Both the position numbers and the translations under genes were made by a program. A DNA stretch of 64,000 nucleotides from Limnoperna fortunei (taxonomy: Eukaryota > Mollusca > Bivalvia > Mytilida > Modiolidae), in assembly GCA_944474755.1 (NCBI GenBank), contig OX104122.1, positions 26,005,956 to 26,069,955 of the forward strand. The letters are read 5' to 3'. Positions within the stretch are counted from its first letter, which is position 1. Each line of letters begins with the position of its first letter. Below are positions 54,991-64,000 of this stretch, one piece after another. Below the pieces are notes generated by a model, which was not told the origin of the DNA, did not search any database, and saw only the letters and a program-made list of their open reading frames with translations.

Positions 54991-57207
54991 ATGGACAAAG
55001 TTGAAAACTATCTTCACCAGAAAAGAAAGGTATTGACTTAGTTGTTGAAAAATGTATAAATTTCATTGATATTAATTTAAAGATAAATTGTTTATTTTAA
55101 CATTCATATAGAAGAATTACTAATTAAACAGAATGATGTAGGGTATTGATTTCGTGCTTTATTTGGCTTTCTTCTCGTTGGTGGTCATTAGGCGATTTTT
55201 TTCAATGCAAATTTTCACGATTTAACCACTATAGAAACGGGATAAATAACAGTGACGTGTAAAATTGCAATATTTCGTTTTGTTTTAGCGGTTCATATTG
55301 ATTATCTCTATTAAGTATTATTGATGTTGAGAATGTTTTTGGTGTGATAAATCAGGAATTAAGATTTAAAATATCAATAATTTATTACACAATTAACTGT
55401 TACAAACTCTTTCATCGTTAATTAAAACAATTGAATTTTCTGTTTCAGACGAACAAGCCACTGACGGAAAAACGTCGACGTGAGCGCATTAACAATAGTC
55501 TACAGCAGTTAAAGACGCTAGTTCTGCGGGGTACAAACAAAGAGGTAACCGATAAAGTAATTTTAAATTAATTAATTTTAAAGTAATTTTAAAGTAATTT
55601 TAAAATGGAGCTGATTTAATCGTATGGTTTACAGGAGAGCTTATTAATAACTAAAGTTTTTATTTTCTTCAATAATCTTTTGAAAAATTGTCTATTTAAA
55701 TAAATATGTTCTTTTATTTAATATTAACTTCAGGAAAAACAAACAAAAATAATATAAAATATATAATTAAAATTTGATACCTTCTTCGATTGAAAATGAC
55801 ACTTTTCATGTCAAATATTATTACTGACACGCGCAGACGTCTGTCCTAGGATTATTTACCGTATATAACACGTTAAGTATATAATTTACCTGTTGAATAT
55901 TTATTTATCATTATGAGTATAGGTGACACGCACACTTCTACAGACTAAATTATGATAAGCAAGATAATGTAATTAATAGTTGGTCCATGTCTGCAGTTAG
56001 AACGTCTGGATGAAATTTGAGTATTTTCCTGTTGACGATATTATTCAAAGTAATACATAAAAAATGTGGAAGGACGTGAAAAATAGTAAAAAAAATTAAT
56101 ACATTTTCCACACTTTCTATTAACGAAGCAGAATTTACTCTTTGTAATCTGATAACAATTATCTATGTATATTTTCAGGACAATATAAAGATGGAGAAGG
56201 CAGACATCATGGATATGACTGTCAGATACCTTGAGGATTTACAACTCAAACAAAATAAAGAAGGTACTTGTATATATTGTTTGCAATCCATAATAGTTCA
56301 ATTTGCTTTGTAAGCTGAAATCTGATTGTCCCTTTATATGGAGAAAACCTTATTATAACGATATAACTTGCGTTTGTCACATGACCTATTCTTACGATGT
56401 TCAAATTCAAACATGACGTCTTGGCCATTTGACAGTTCAAATTGTCAAGATTTATAATTTAAATTAAATTATAATAGGTATTTCAAATTTCTGAACAGGT
56501 TATACTCTATATATGGTCTGGGTCCGTTTACACTATTCATTCGCGGATTTTTAGGCGTAAACAGACACAAACCATAATATATCGTATAACCTGTTCTAAA
56601 ATATTCTGTAAAAAATTGATTTAAAAAATTTAAAAATAACTGCTAATACAATAATGATGATAATCAATAAAACAAGAAATAATATCAAATTAATAATAGA
56701 GCAAACCTTTCTCGCTTTTTATACGATGTATATAATTCAATGTTTAATATTTCAGACTGCAAGAAAGAACAGCTGGCTATGACCAGTTACATCCAGGGCT
56801 ATTCATATTGTATGAATGAAGTGTCCAGAGCCCTCAGCGCTCAGTGCATAAACGATAGCATCAAATCGACAATTTCCAATAATCTTTCTACAAGTTTGTA
56901 TATAATGACAAATGGAGTCTTTCATCCCGACTTTAATTCTACAGATCGTCTTCTGTCACGCGCCTCTATCTTAACTGATAACAGGAGAACTACTAGCACG
57001 CCATATAGCTACTCATCAGCAGACGACAGTATGAGTTACCAACTCTCTCCAGTACTGGGCAGCAGTACATCTTCATCCAGTGAATGGGCATCTCGTTCAC
57101 CTACATCATATTACTGGCATTCCGCAGGGGTACAGAGCATACGTAGTGACTCTGATGTCCGTATCCATAGTCCGTCTGCTTACAGTCCAGTCTGGAGACC
57201 ATGGTGA
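54991..57207 (+). CDS. HES/hairy-E(spl)-like bHLH-Orange repressor, copy 2 (intact)
   Basis: Exons 54991-55029, 55449-55544, 56179-56263 and 56756-57207; introns GT-AG, phases 0, 0, 1; 223 aa. The ATG at 54991 (caccATGG context) gives MDKVENYLHQKRK. Exon 2 encodes the basic region and helix 1 (NKPLTEKRRRERINNSLQQL, HES-specific Pro), exon 3 the loop and helix 2 (MEKADIMDMTVRYLEDL). Exon 4 encodes the Orange domain (YIQGYSYCMNEVSRALSAQC, residues ~85-105), a Ser/Thr-rich tail and terminal WRPW. By family: a nuclear dimer that binds N/E-boxes and recruits Groucho/TLE to repress transcription downstream of Notch. Candidate CSL site and TATA upstream; AATAAA at 57330. The only clearly intact HES copy here. 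Confidence 0.93.
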
Positions 57208-57380
57208 TTTTATACAGATTATTTATTTGTAATATAAATTTTCAAGGGCAAGATTGGTGCAAATGTTATAGTGCTTGTTATGTGTTGACTATTTAAACAG
57301 ATTTGTAAAATATATTGTATTTACAATGAAATAAAAAAAAATTATCTTTCAAAGTCTTATCGTCATTATTATGCATTTAC

Positions 57381-57570
57381 TAGTTTGAATGGTGTTACCC
57401 CACTTTTAGCAATTTTTCAGCTATATTATGGCGTTAATTTTTTATGGGCAAGGAAGCCTGAGTACCTGGAAATTTCAGTAAGAAAATTGGAAATCCTTGT
57501 CAATTAGTTTCGAATCGAGTACACCCTGTCCTCACTGAAACTCAAACCCACTCAACCACCGAGGCTGAAT
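57381..57570 (-). mobile_element. Degraded SINE
   Basis: Minus-strand copy: 3' body 'tttgaatggtgtta...cagctatattatggcg', middle 'ggaaatccttgtcaatta' and head ending 'ccaccgaggctg'. The tRNA-like part is shortened by an internal deletion between the B box and A box regions. Followed by a (GT)n run at ~57575-57592. Confidence 0.75.
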
Positions 57571-57840
57571 TATTTGTGTGTGTGTGTGTGTATGTAAAAG
57601 TAATGAAATACAGAAAATATAATGACATGCCTATAGACATTGATGTGCCTAAACATCAGTCAAGGGTTAGAACTCGTCAATATTTTCGTTCTTCAATATT
57701 TTAGATGCACATTGACATTTCCTCATGGAGCTGTGAAAATTAAATAAATGCATTTTATTTCATATCAGTTTAATTATGTTTGTTTTAATTGGATAAAACA
57801 AGGTCAGCTGGTATTAATTAATCTGCAGTAATTTGACATT

Positions 57841-57898
57841 AGGGCATTATTACGCCGCGATAACGACTGCGGGCGTTATCACGTCGTGGTAATGCCCT
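57841..57898. repeat. 58-bp hairpin
   Basis: AGGGCATTATTACGCCGCGA ... 'cacgtcgtggtaatgccct': imperfect inverted repeat, ~25-base arms, small loop. Non-coding, possibly the core of a tiny MITE. Confidence 0.6.
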
Positions 57899-58132
57899 CT
57901 CCAGTAGCAAGCAACATAAAACTGTTTATTTGTAATTCATATAAATAAATATATGTACATGTACAATCTAAATGAAGAAAATATGTCATAAAGTTTAGAA
58001 AACTTACTGTGTGTTGCATGAAAATGCCAAACAATGATATATCACGAGGCCCACTTTCAAATCATACAACAAGCAGCTACAAATAAATAAAACAGTCTTA
58101 AAGAAATGGTTTTGTAATTCTTCAATGAAATA

Positions 58133-58290
58133 AATATAATAGTTGCTTATATAGCTGGCATTGTCATGATACTTAACAGCACTCCGGACAGTGGTATTGC
58201 CTTTAACATTGATAAGCAATACCACTCTCCCCTTGTGCAGTCAAGATTTCATGACAATGCCCGCTATATAAGCAACTATTGTATAAATAT
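58133..58290. mobile_element. Foldback MITE
   Basis: AATAGTTGCTTATATAGC (58139 on) pairs with GCTATATAAGCAACTATT (58263-58280). GGCATTGTCATGA pairs with TCATGACAATGCC. An inner AGTGGTATTGC pairs with GCAATACCACT. Arms ~70 bp, loop 'ctttaacattgata'. No TSD resolved. Confidence 0.7.
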
Positions 58291-58330
58291 TTCATAATTT
58301 ATAACACGGGTACTTGTGACGCGTGTTTTA

Positions 58331-58600
58331 TTGTTTTTGTTTGTTTGAATGGTGTTTTAACGCCACTTTCAACAATTTTTCAGCTATATCATGGCGTCCA
58401 GTTTGTATTGGGGGAGGAAGCCGGAGTACCCGGAGAGAACCCCCGACCTGCGGTAGGAAAACTGGCAATCCTTGTCAATTAAGATTGGGGTCGAGTACAC
58501 CCTGCCTGCAGTGAGAATCGAACCCGCAATCTCAGTGTTGACAGACCACGTGATCAATAGTAGACGAACTACCTTAACCACTCGGCCACCGCGGCCGCGC
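58331..58600 (-). mobile_element. Full-length tRNA-derived SINE (270 bp) with 13-bp TSD
   Basis: Same family as 11262-11518, minus strand: head GGCCGCGGTGGCCGAGTGGT, B box GGGTTCGATTC, full body and 3' end. Perfect 13-base direct repeats GACGCGTGTTTTA at 58318-58330 and 58601-58613. Very similar to the 11-kb copy, so the family was active fairly recently. Confidence 0.9.
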
Positions 58601-58613
58601 GACGCGTGTTTTA

Positions 58614-59187
58614 AGAGTGTTTCTTATATGAAAGGTTTGCCTGTAGTATGATTGTTGCACCTTCACTGAGCTGAGCTGAAACATGTGTCAGATTATATCA
58701 TGCGCAAATCATTAGAATGTATATTATCTGTTTTATGAAGTTAAGTTTTGTAAATAGTTTTCAGACACTGATTGTAGTATGGAAGCGCGTTAAGTAAAGC
58801 AGAAGTGTAAATTATTGCCATGTAAGCTATTTGTCAGCTATGTCATTGCAATATGTGCAAGGTTTCTTGATTTTTAAGTAGTTGGCATACTAGAGTTAAT
58901 GTCTATACATCGTGTTGATCCCGCTTTTAAATGTTTTCACTTTAGACGGCCGACATGTTACACTGAGAAGTTATGACTTAAACTTTATTAATGCCAAAAA
59001 AGACTAGTACAGTCAGGACATACAATACAACACAGTACAGAGACATACAAGAAAGTTTCCCAGGAAACATTTTTCGTTTTAAATTTGATACAAAACCACA
59101 AAAAAATATTGCGCACAATTATACTTAAGATATTTTCTCTGGTAAATCACTGTATATAATGTTTCATTTGGAAATCTACATACTAAC
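58614..59187. other. AT-rich intergenic DNA
   Basis: No supportable gene or repeat recognised. Confidence 0.4.
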
Positions 59188-59613
59188 CATGGGGCGGATA
59201 CAGGATTTTCAAAAAGGGGGGGGCGTAAAAAGGAAAGATCGGAAAAGGATGGCCACGAAGTGCTACTCCCGCGCCTCGCAGAGGCGCATTTACGGAAGGG
59301 GTCTGGGGGCCGCTTAAGGCCCCCAAAAGCTCGCGAAAAAATGGTGCAAAATCTTGCATTCTCGAAATTTCATCAAAATGAATTTATTTAACACAAGGTT
59401 TTTATAGTGTTCAGTAACCTTTATTTGGTACAGTATACAACAGAGATATCATAATAAACGAATTAGTACCGTTAATGTATTAATTTATGGCGAGCGGGGA
59501 TTACATTTTTGCCTTTGGCGCTTGTTGTTACCATCCCTGTTCTCTTTTTTTCCTTTCCTTTTTTTAAAGGGGGGCGTACGCCCCTTACGCCCCCCCCCCT
59601 GGATCCGCCACTG
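59188..59613. mobile_element. hAT-like MITE (CAGTGGCGGATCC ends)
   Basis: Left end CATGGGGCGGATACAGGAT and right end CCTGGATCCGCCACTG are inverted repeats of the CAGTGGCGGATCCAGG type common in hAT-derived MITEs, each followed inside by a G or C run. The interior includes GC-rich 'cgcgcctcgcagaggcgcatttacg' and 'ggggccgcttaaggcccc'. The flank 'ctaac' occurs on both sides; an exact 8-bp TSD is not seen. Confidence 0.75.
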
Positions 59614-59740
59614 CTAACTTAAATATCCAATACACAAATTTTCCCATTTCCCAAGAAAATCACATCAAGTCTGATTCGGCTACTGATAAACGACACTCTG
59701 TCATACATACAGTTTCATCTCATTCATCGCAAAAGCTACC

Positions 59741-60831
59741 TATCAGTGGCCTTTCATGTCACAATTGTGATGTTTCTATCGGCTTGCATTTTCTATCGCG
59801 ATACGTGTCGAAAACATCGCGATACTTATTAAAGGCATGGCGATACTTCTTAAAAGCATCGCGATGGAAAAACTTGATGCATAATGTAAAAATATCCGGT
59901 TACTTTTAAAAAGCATGGGCTTGCTTTTTTCATCTACCTTACCGATCGTGTCACAATTGTGATGTTTCTATAGGCTTGCTTTTTTCTATCACGATACTTG
60001 TTTAAAGCATTGCGATACTTATTAAAAGCATCGCGATGAAAAAAACATGCATAAAAAAAGCATCGCGATACATTTTAAGGGGATGCAGGACACTTTCACT
60101 GAAAATAATTTGTCAATGAATTTTTGCCAAATAGTTAGTTTTTTATACAAGTTATCATAATTCAAAATAAAAAATAGGGGTTTCAGAGCTTATTTTCGAG
60201 GTGTTGAGCACTGAAATTTTAATTTTTCATATAGATTATACATAGAAGAGAATAAAAAAAGCATTAAAATAAAAGATTGCAAAAATTCTGTCCAATGAAA
60301 TTTTCTGAATTTTTTATATAATGTCAAGCAATCGGTATACATTTTAGTGATGGAATGAAAAATAGGGGTCTCTGTGTTAAATTTTTGTCAATTGGGTAAA
60401 AACTAGTCAAAAAGTGCAAAAAAATGGTATTTTTTGGTCAAAATTACCTCCCTTGTCGAAAATTTCATTTTCATTATTGTTGCCAATACCAAACTCATTT
60501 AAACGAAAACCTTTTATTTCAACCATTAATAAATTGAAGTACTAATATAGGTACATGACTTTCATTATTATTTTAAATTTTTTGAAATTAAGAAATTAAT
60601 AATGAAAGAAATTATTATTAAATTTACCATAAATGTTCTATCTATTTTGAAATTTTCATGAAAAATGGTGGATGGCTTAAAAGCATCGCGTTACTTGTTA
60701 AAATCATTGCGTTAATTGTAAAAAGCATTTCATGCATGATGTTTTTTCATCGCGATGCTTTTAACAAGTATCACGATAGAAAAATGGAGGCCGATAGAAG
60801 CATCACAACTGTGACATAACGGCCACTGATA
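59741..60831. mobile_element. 1.09-kb TIR element with iterated CATCGCGATAC motifs
   Basis: Ends TATCAGTGGCC ... GGCCACTGATA, extended TIR ~45 bp (to GTCACAATTGTGATG...TCTATCGGC). Flanked by GCTACC at 59735-59740 and 60832-60837 as a likely 6-bp TSD. Subterminal regions hold many copies of AAAAGCATCGCGATAC / its complement and palindromic TCACAATTGTGA. The middle (60070-60650) is AT-rich and non-coding. The superfamily is not certain; CAGTGGC ends suggest hAT, but the TSD length does not fit well. Confidence 0.75.
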
Positions 60832-61032
60832 GCTACCAAACGCCAATGATTATTTCATTTCTTGAATATGCAAAGTAAACAGAAGAAAGCTATTGCATAT
60901 GACGCACAAGATTACTTTTGATGCTCAGCATCAATTCGCGGCCGAATTATTCTACCTGTTTGTCTGTATGATAATAATTTTACGGACGCATTTAAAACAT
61001 TTGATATCTATGTTACAAAAGTTATTTTATAT

Positions 61033-61185
61033 TTGTTTGTTAAATGTTGTTTTACGCTACTTTCAGCAATTTTTCAGCTACACCATGCCATTCATGTCGC
61101 GCGGTTTTTATTTGGGGAGGAAGACGGAGTAGCCGAAGAAAACCCCCAACCTTCGATAGGAAAACTGGCAATCCTTGTCAATTAA
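61033..61185 (-). mobile_element. SINE 3' part
   Basis: Minus-strand body of the same SINE family ('cagcaatttttcagctacaccatg...ggaggaagacggagtagccgaagaaaacc...ggcaatccttgtcaatta') without the tRNA-like head. Confidence 0.75.
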
Positions 61186-62189
61186 GTTATTCAATGTTCT
61201 TTGCAATTATAATATATCATGTTGTGATGCGTCCAAGCTTTAAGTCAATATTTTGTTCAAATCATACACGAACAGCATGTATTTTAGACCCAATAATGTC
61301 ATTCATTTGCTGCATTTAAGGCTGTATTACAATAAAACGGTCATAACCTTGAATATGTTTTTTATTTAAAAAAAAAATAAACAAAACAAAACAGAATAAG
61401 AAAAAAAATCTGGACGCCAGTATATGCTGAATTGGTGAAAGTAGAGTTAAAAAGCATTCAAAAAAAAAACAATAAATGAAATATATAAATCATCTGGACA
61501 ACAAGGCAGCTATACGAGATAGATACATGTAATCTGATAGAATAAATGCATGCAAAATTGTCTTTTGCAATTGTAGATTCGCTTAAAAATGTATGTGTAG
61601 AGGTCCTGATAAGCATAAATAATCGAAGATGTTATTATATAACATAAAGGCTTGTGGAGCAAATATCTCGGATTTTAAATAAAAAAAACCCCAAAATGTT
61701 TGTAAGGAATATCTATTAAAATATTCACTTATAATCAGAATTGCAATTTCTTAAAAGAAGTCATTTGAACTTTTTCCCCAGTCCTGCAGATTAGTTTGAA
61801 TAACCGACTTCTAAATTTGCGAAAATGTAATCTTTTGTTATATATTAAATCATAAATATACTTGAATAGAAACTAATGTTAATGAGGTTCAATAACATAA
61901 ATTATTGACATAATATTTACTTGTTGAATCTTACAAAAGACAGCATATTCTCTAATTTGACGTAATATATCAACCGCTTGACCGGTGTGGAAAATATAGT
62001 TCTAGTCACTAGTGAATTTGTCGTTCTCAGCAGTTGATTGGTCTAAAATAATAACGTCGTAATAAGAACTCATGACGTCATAAACAAAACACCTTCCATT
62101 TACCGCGTATTCAAGTCGTAAAATTAGGGTTGGGAGAATATGTACTTCATTTAAAAAATTTACTACTTTTTAAAATTAGAGAAACGGAA
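61186..62189. other. AT-rich intergenic DNA
   Basis: No gene recognised; several A runs. Nothing repetitive shared with the rest of the window. Confidence 0.4.
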
Positions 62190-62343
62190 TCTTACATTAG
62201 AACTCTTGGATTATCGGATTTCTCCAATCTCGATTGTTAAATTATGCAAATTTAGTCCTCAGCAAGGCTCGGACTTAAAATTCCATAATTTAACTATCTC
62301 GATTGGAGAAATCCGATAATCCACTCGTACCAATGTAAGATCC
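62190..62343. mobile_element. Foldback MITE (ATCTTACATT arms)
   Basis: Left arm AATCTTACATTAGAAC ... GGATTATCGGATTTCTCCAA ... 'tctcgat'. The right arm is the complement ('atctcgattggagaaatccgataatcc ... ccaatgtaagat'). Inner 'taaattatg' and 'cataattta' also pair. The loop is around 'tcagcaaggctc'. No TSD resolved. Confidence 0.78.
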
Positions 62344-62494
62344 TATATTTCCGGAATTGTATACATCAAATAGCCATTTATTCTTATTATCGATTTTCAT
62401 CCGAAATTTTATACGCAAAAATAACCTTTTTATTCTGGTTTTCCATTTTTCAACGCTATGCTCATCGAAAGCGCTATCACCGAAGACAAAGTAC

Positions 62495-62622
62495 CAGGCC
62501 TTAGTTTCAAAAAAATTCTCAAATTGAGATTTTCCTCAAATCCTTGAGTTTTTCCTCAAATTTGAGGATGAGTTGAAGAAATCCTCAAATTTGAGATGTT
62601 TTATGAAACCGGGCCCGGGACA
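62495..62622. repeat. CTCAAATTTGAG hairpin element
   Basis: Ends 'ccaggccttagtttcaaaa' and 'tttatgaaaccgggcccgg' are inverted. The interior has four copies of a TCCTCAAATTTGAGG-type palindrome. A dispersed foldback repeat, non-coding. Confidence 0.6.
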
Positions 62623-62764
62623 GAAATGGTCTCCCTTTATTATTAACTTTTGTAAAGAGAATACCAAAATATGTTTCATTGCATGAAAATTTGATATCAC
62701 CCAACCATTTTTGCAGTCCAACGATATATCTTGTGTTAATTATTCACTAAGCTTGAATGATTGA

Positions 62765-63028
62765 CATGGTCGTAACTAGGGTTAGAAAATAGAGGAGGCA
62801 GGGGCTTGGGCGCCGCCGATTGAGGCCCCCAAAAATCAACGTAAAATTACACATTTCCCCCCATTTTAAAAGTGTTAAATAAAAACTATCAGTTTTGGCG
62901 TATTTCCTTATTTTGTAGTTGATTCTTTGTGTATTATATTGGGGTTTTCAAAGTAAAATACACACTTTATTTTTTGTGTGTTTGTAAACCTAGACGAGGC
63001 AGTTGCCTCAATAGAAGTTACGGCCCTG
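62765..63028. mobile_element. hAT-like MITE (GTCGTAACTAG ends)
   Basis: Left end CATGGTCGTAACTAG; right end CTCAATAGAAGTTACGGCCCTG. The ends are imperfect inverted repeats of the CAGGGCCGTAACT type. TGATTGACAT occurs at both borders (62758-62767 and 63027-63036), containing the expected 8-bp target duplication. The interior includes 'ggcgccgccgattgaggcccc' near the left end. Confidence 0.65.
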
Positions 63029-63422
63029 ATTGACATTCTTTTTGCAAAAATCTGTTCATTAAATGGTTACGAAGTATACTTCAAAATATTTTCTCCTATA
63101 TCCATCCTTAGCAACGAAAGTGAATACAAATATATCCCCGCCTAGTAGGACGGCAATAAATAATTTTATAAATAGCGCTACGCGCTACAATTACTCGTTG
63201 AAATATATTGTGTGCTACATTGACGGAACAGCCAATTTATGGCGGAAATGATGTTTTCTATAGGTACGTAAATATCATAAATGTACCGTAATTGTTACAG
63301 AAATAATTCACGGAGGCTGTAATTTATCATTGTTTTACAACGGGCTTTCGCTCAGGATAAAATAATACGACATAAATGGACACCCCGTTATAAATCACAA
63401 TTTAATGAACTTGAAATTGGTA
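63029..63422. other. AT-rich intergenic DNA
   Basis: No supportable gene; a small palindrome TAGCGCTACGCGCTA lies near 63173-63187. Confidence 0.4.
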
Positions 63423-63660
63423 TTAGTCTAGTATGCAAAGTATATTTGCAGCTGTTATTGGATTATCTACAATAATGTATAAGCTTGTGTCGTCTCTAAA
63501 TAGCTTTAAATTTGATTGAAAGTCTGAAACAATATTATTTATAAGAGAGGACATAAGATGGACCAGTACATAACACCTGCGGTAACCGATAGCCAATTTG
63601 AATTTGATCCATTGATTACGACCCACTGTTGACGCCCGTTTGAGTCCGCAGACAATTCTA
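63423..63660 (-). pseudogene. LINE RT fragment, minus strand
   Basis: The minus-strand frame contains NNIVSDFQSNLKLFRDDTSL and YIIVDNPITAA, matching motif C and flanks of jockey/CR1-like RTs. The canonical A of FADD is replaced by Arg (FRDD), and the preceding VPQGS block is frameshifted. Heavily truncated at both ends. Confidence 0.78.
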
Positions 63661-63688
63661 AAATTGTACTCTATATACCATATTTTTT

Positions 63689-63922
63689 AAGGTAGTTCAT
63701 CTACTATTGATCAAGTAGTCCGTCGACATTGAGATTGTGGGTTCGAGGCTCACGGATGGCAGGGTGCGCTCGACTCCAATCTTGATTAACAATGATTGCC
63801 AGTTTTCCTGCCTGAAGTAGTGGGTTTTCACCGGGTTCTCCTGCTTCTCCCTCCCCCCAAAAATGGATGCCATGAAAAAGAAGAAAGTGGCGTTAAACAC
63901 CATTCATTCATTCAAACAAACA
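63689..63922 (+). mobile_element. SINE, 5'-truncated, plus strand
   Basis: Starts inside the tRNA-like head ('aaggtagttcatctactattgatcaagtag'), has a B box GGTTCGAGGC, the conserved body ('caatcttgattaacaatgattgccagtttt') and the full 3' end 'gtggcgttaaacaccattcattcattcaaac'. The 5' A-box part is lost. Confidence 0.82.
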
Positions 63923-64000
63923 CACGAAAATCAACCTTTTTATCTGATTTTCGTGTCAATATATTTGTTCATTTGAGCAAAAATGAAACATGAATTTTAT

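Overview
The window looks like nuclear DNA of a marine bivalve mollusc. It is AT-rich, intron-containing and packed with transposons. Pointers to a bivalve are several copies of a tRNA-derived SINE of the type common in molluscan genomes, a GGGAGATAACTC / AGGTCAAAGGTCA satellite, and two hairy/Enhancer-of-split (HES) genes with GT-AG introns. The species assignment is inference. I see no bacterial or organellar sequence, no rRNA gene, no true tRNA gene and no CRISPR array.

Layout. 1-7.7 kb: a complex satellite built from ~280-300 bp monomers, with a ~1.84 kb higher-order tandem duplication that carries a 396-bp MITE. 8.4-10 kb: one intronless gene for a DUF1647-like type II membrane protein, with a TATA box and poly(A) signals. 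10-13 kb: mostly unique AT-rich DNA with one intact SINE. 13.3-22.3 kb: one CR1/L2-like LINE split by two nested insertions. The larger is a 7,147-bp inverted-repeat element (arms ~3.1 kb) with a 6-bp target-site duplication (TSD) and 5'-AG ends, which resemble Polinton/Maverick termini. 22.3-27 kb: SINE and LINE remnants and foldback hairpins. 27.1-28.9 kb: a second, decayed LINE. 29.1-37.4 kb: a Ty3/Gypsy LTR retrotransposon whose first ORF is an SGNH-hydrolase-like protein and whose integrase ends in a chromodomain. 37.4-37.8 kb: a Tc1/mariner transposase fragment.

37.8-57.4 kb is a duplicated HES locus. HES copy 1 (43.7-45.7 kb) has all four exons but its start ATG reads ATA. A DIRS/Ngaro-type tyrosine-recombinase retrotransposon (37.85-43.27 kb) sits just upstream of it; the paralogous locus gives the empty site. 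The last part of HES exon 4 plus downstream DNA is then triplicated (45.4-51.9 kb, ~2.14 kb units). The middle unit is a clear unequal-crossover mosaic, and the third unit alone holds a perfect 96-bp palindrome with a 9-bp TSD. HES copy 2 (54.99-57.21 kb) is intact. 57.4-64 kb: SINEs, several MITE/foldback elements and a minus-strand LINE fragment.

Probable functional host genes are only three: the DUF1647-like gene, HES copy 2, and possibly HES copy 1. Everything else supported here is mobile or repetitive DNA, mostly inactivated by frameshifts and stops.
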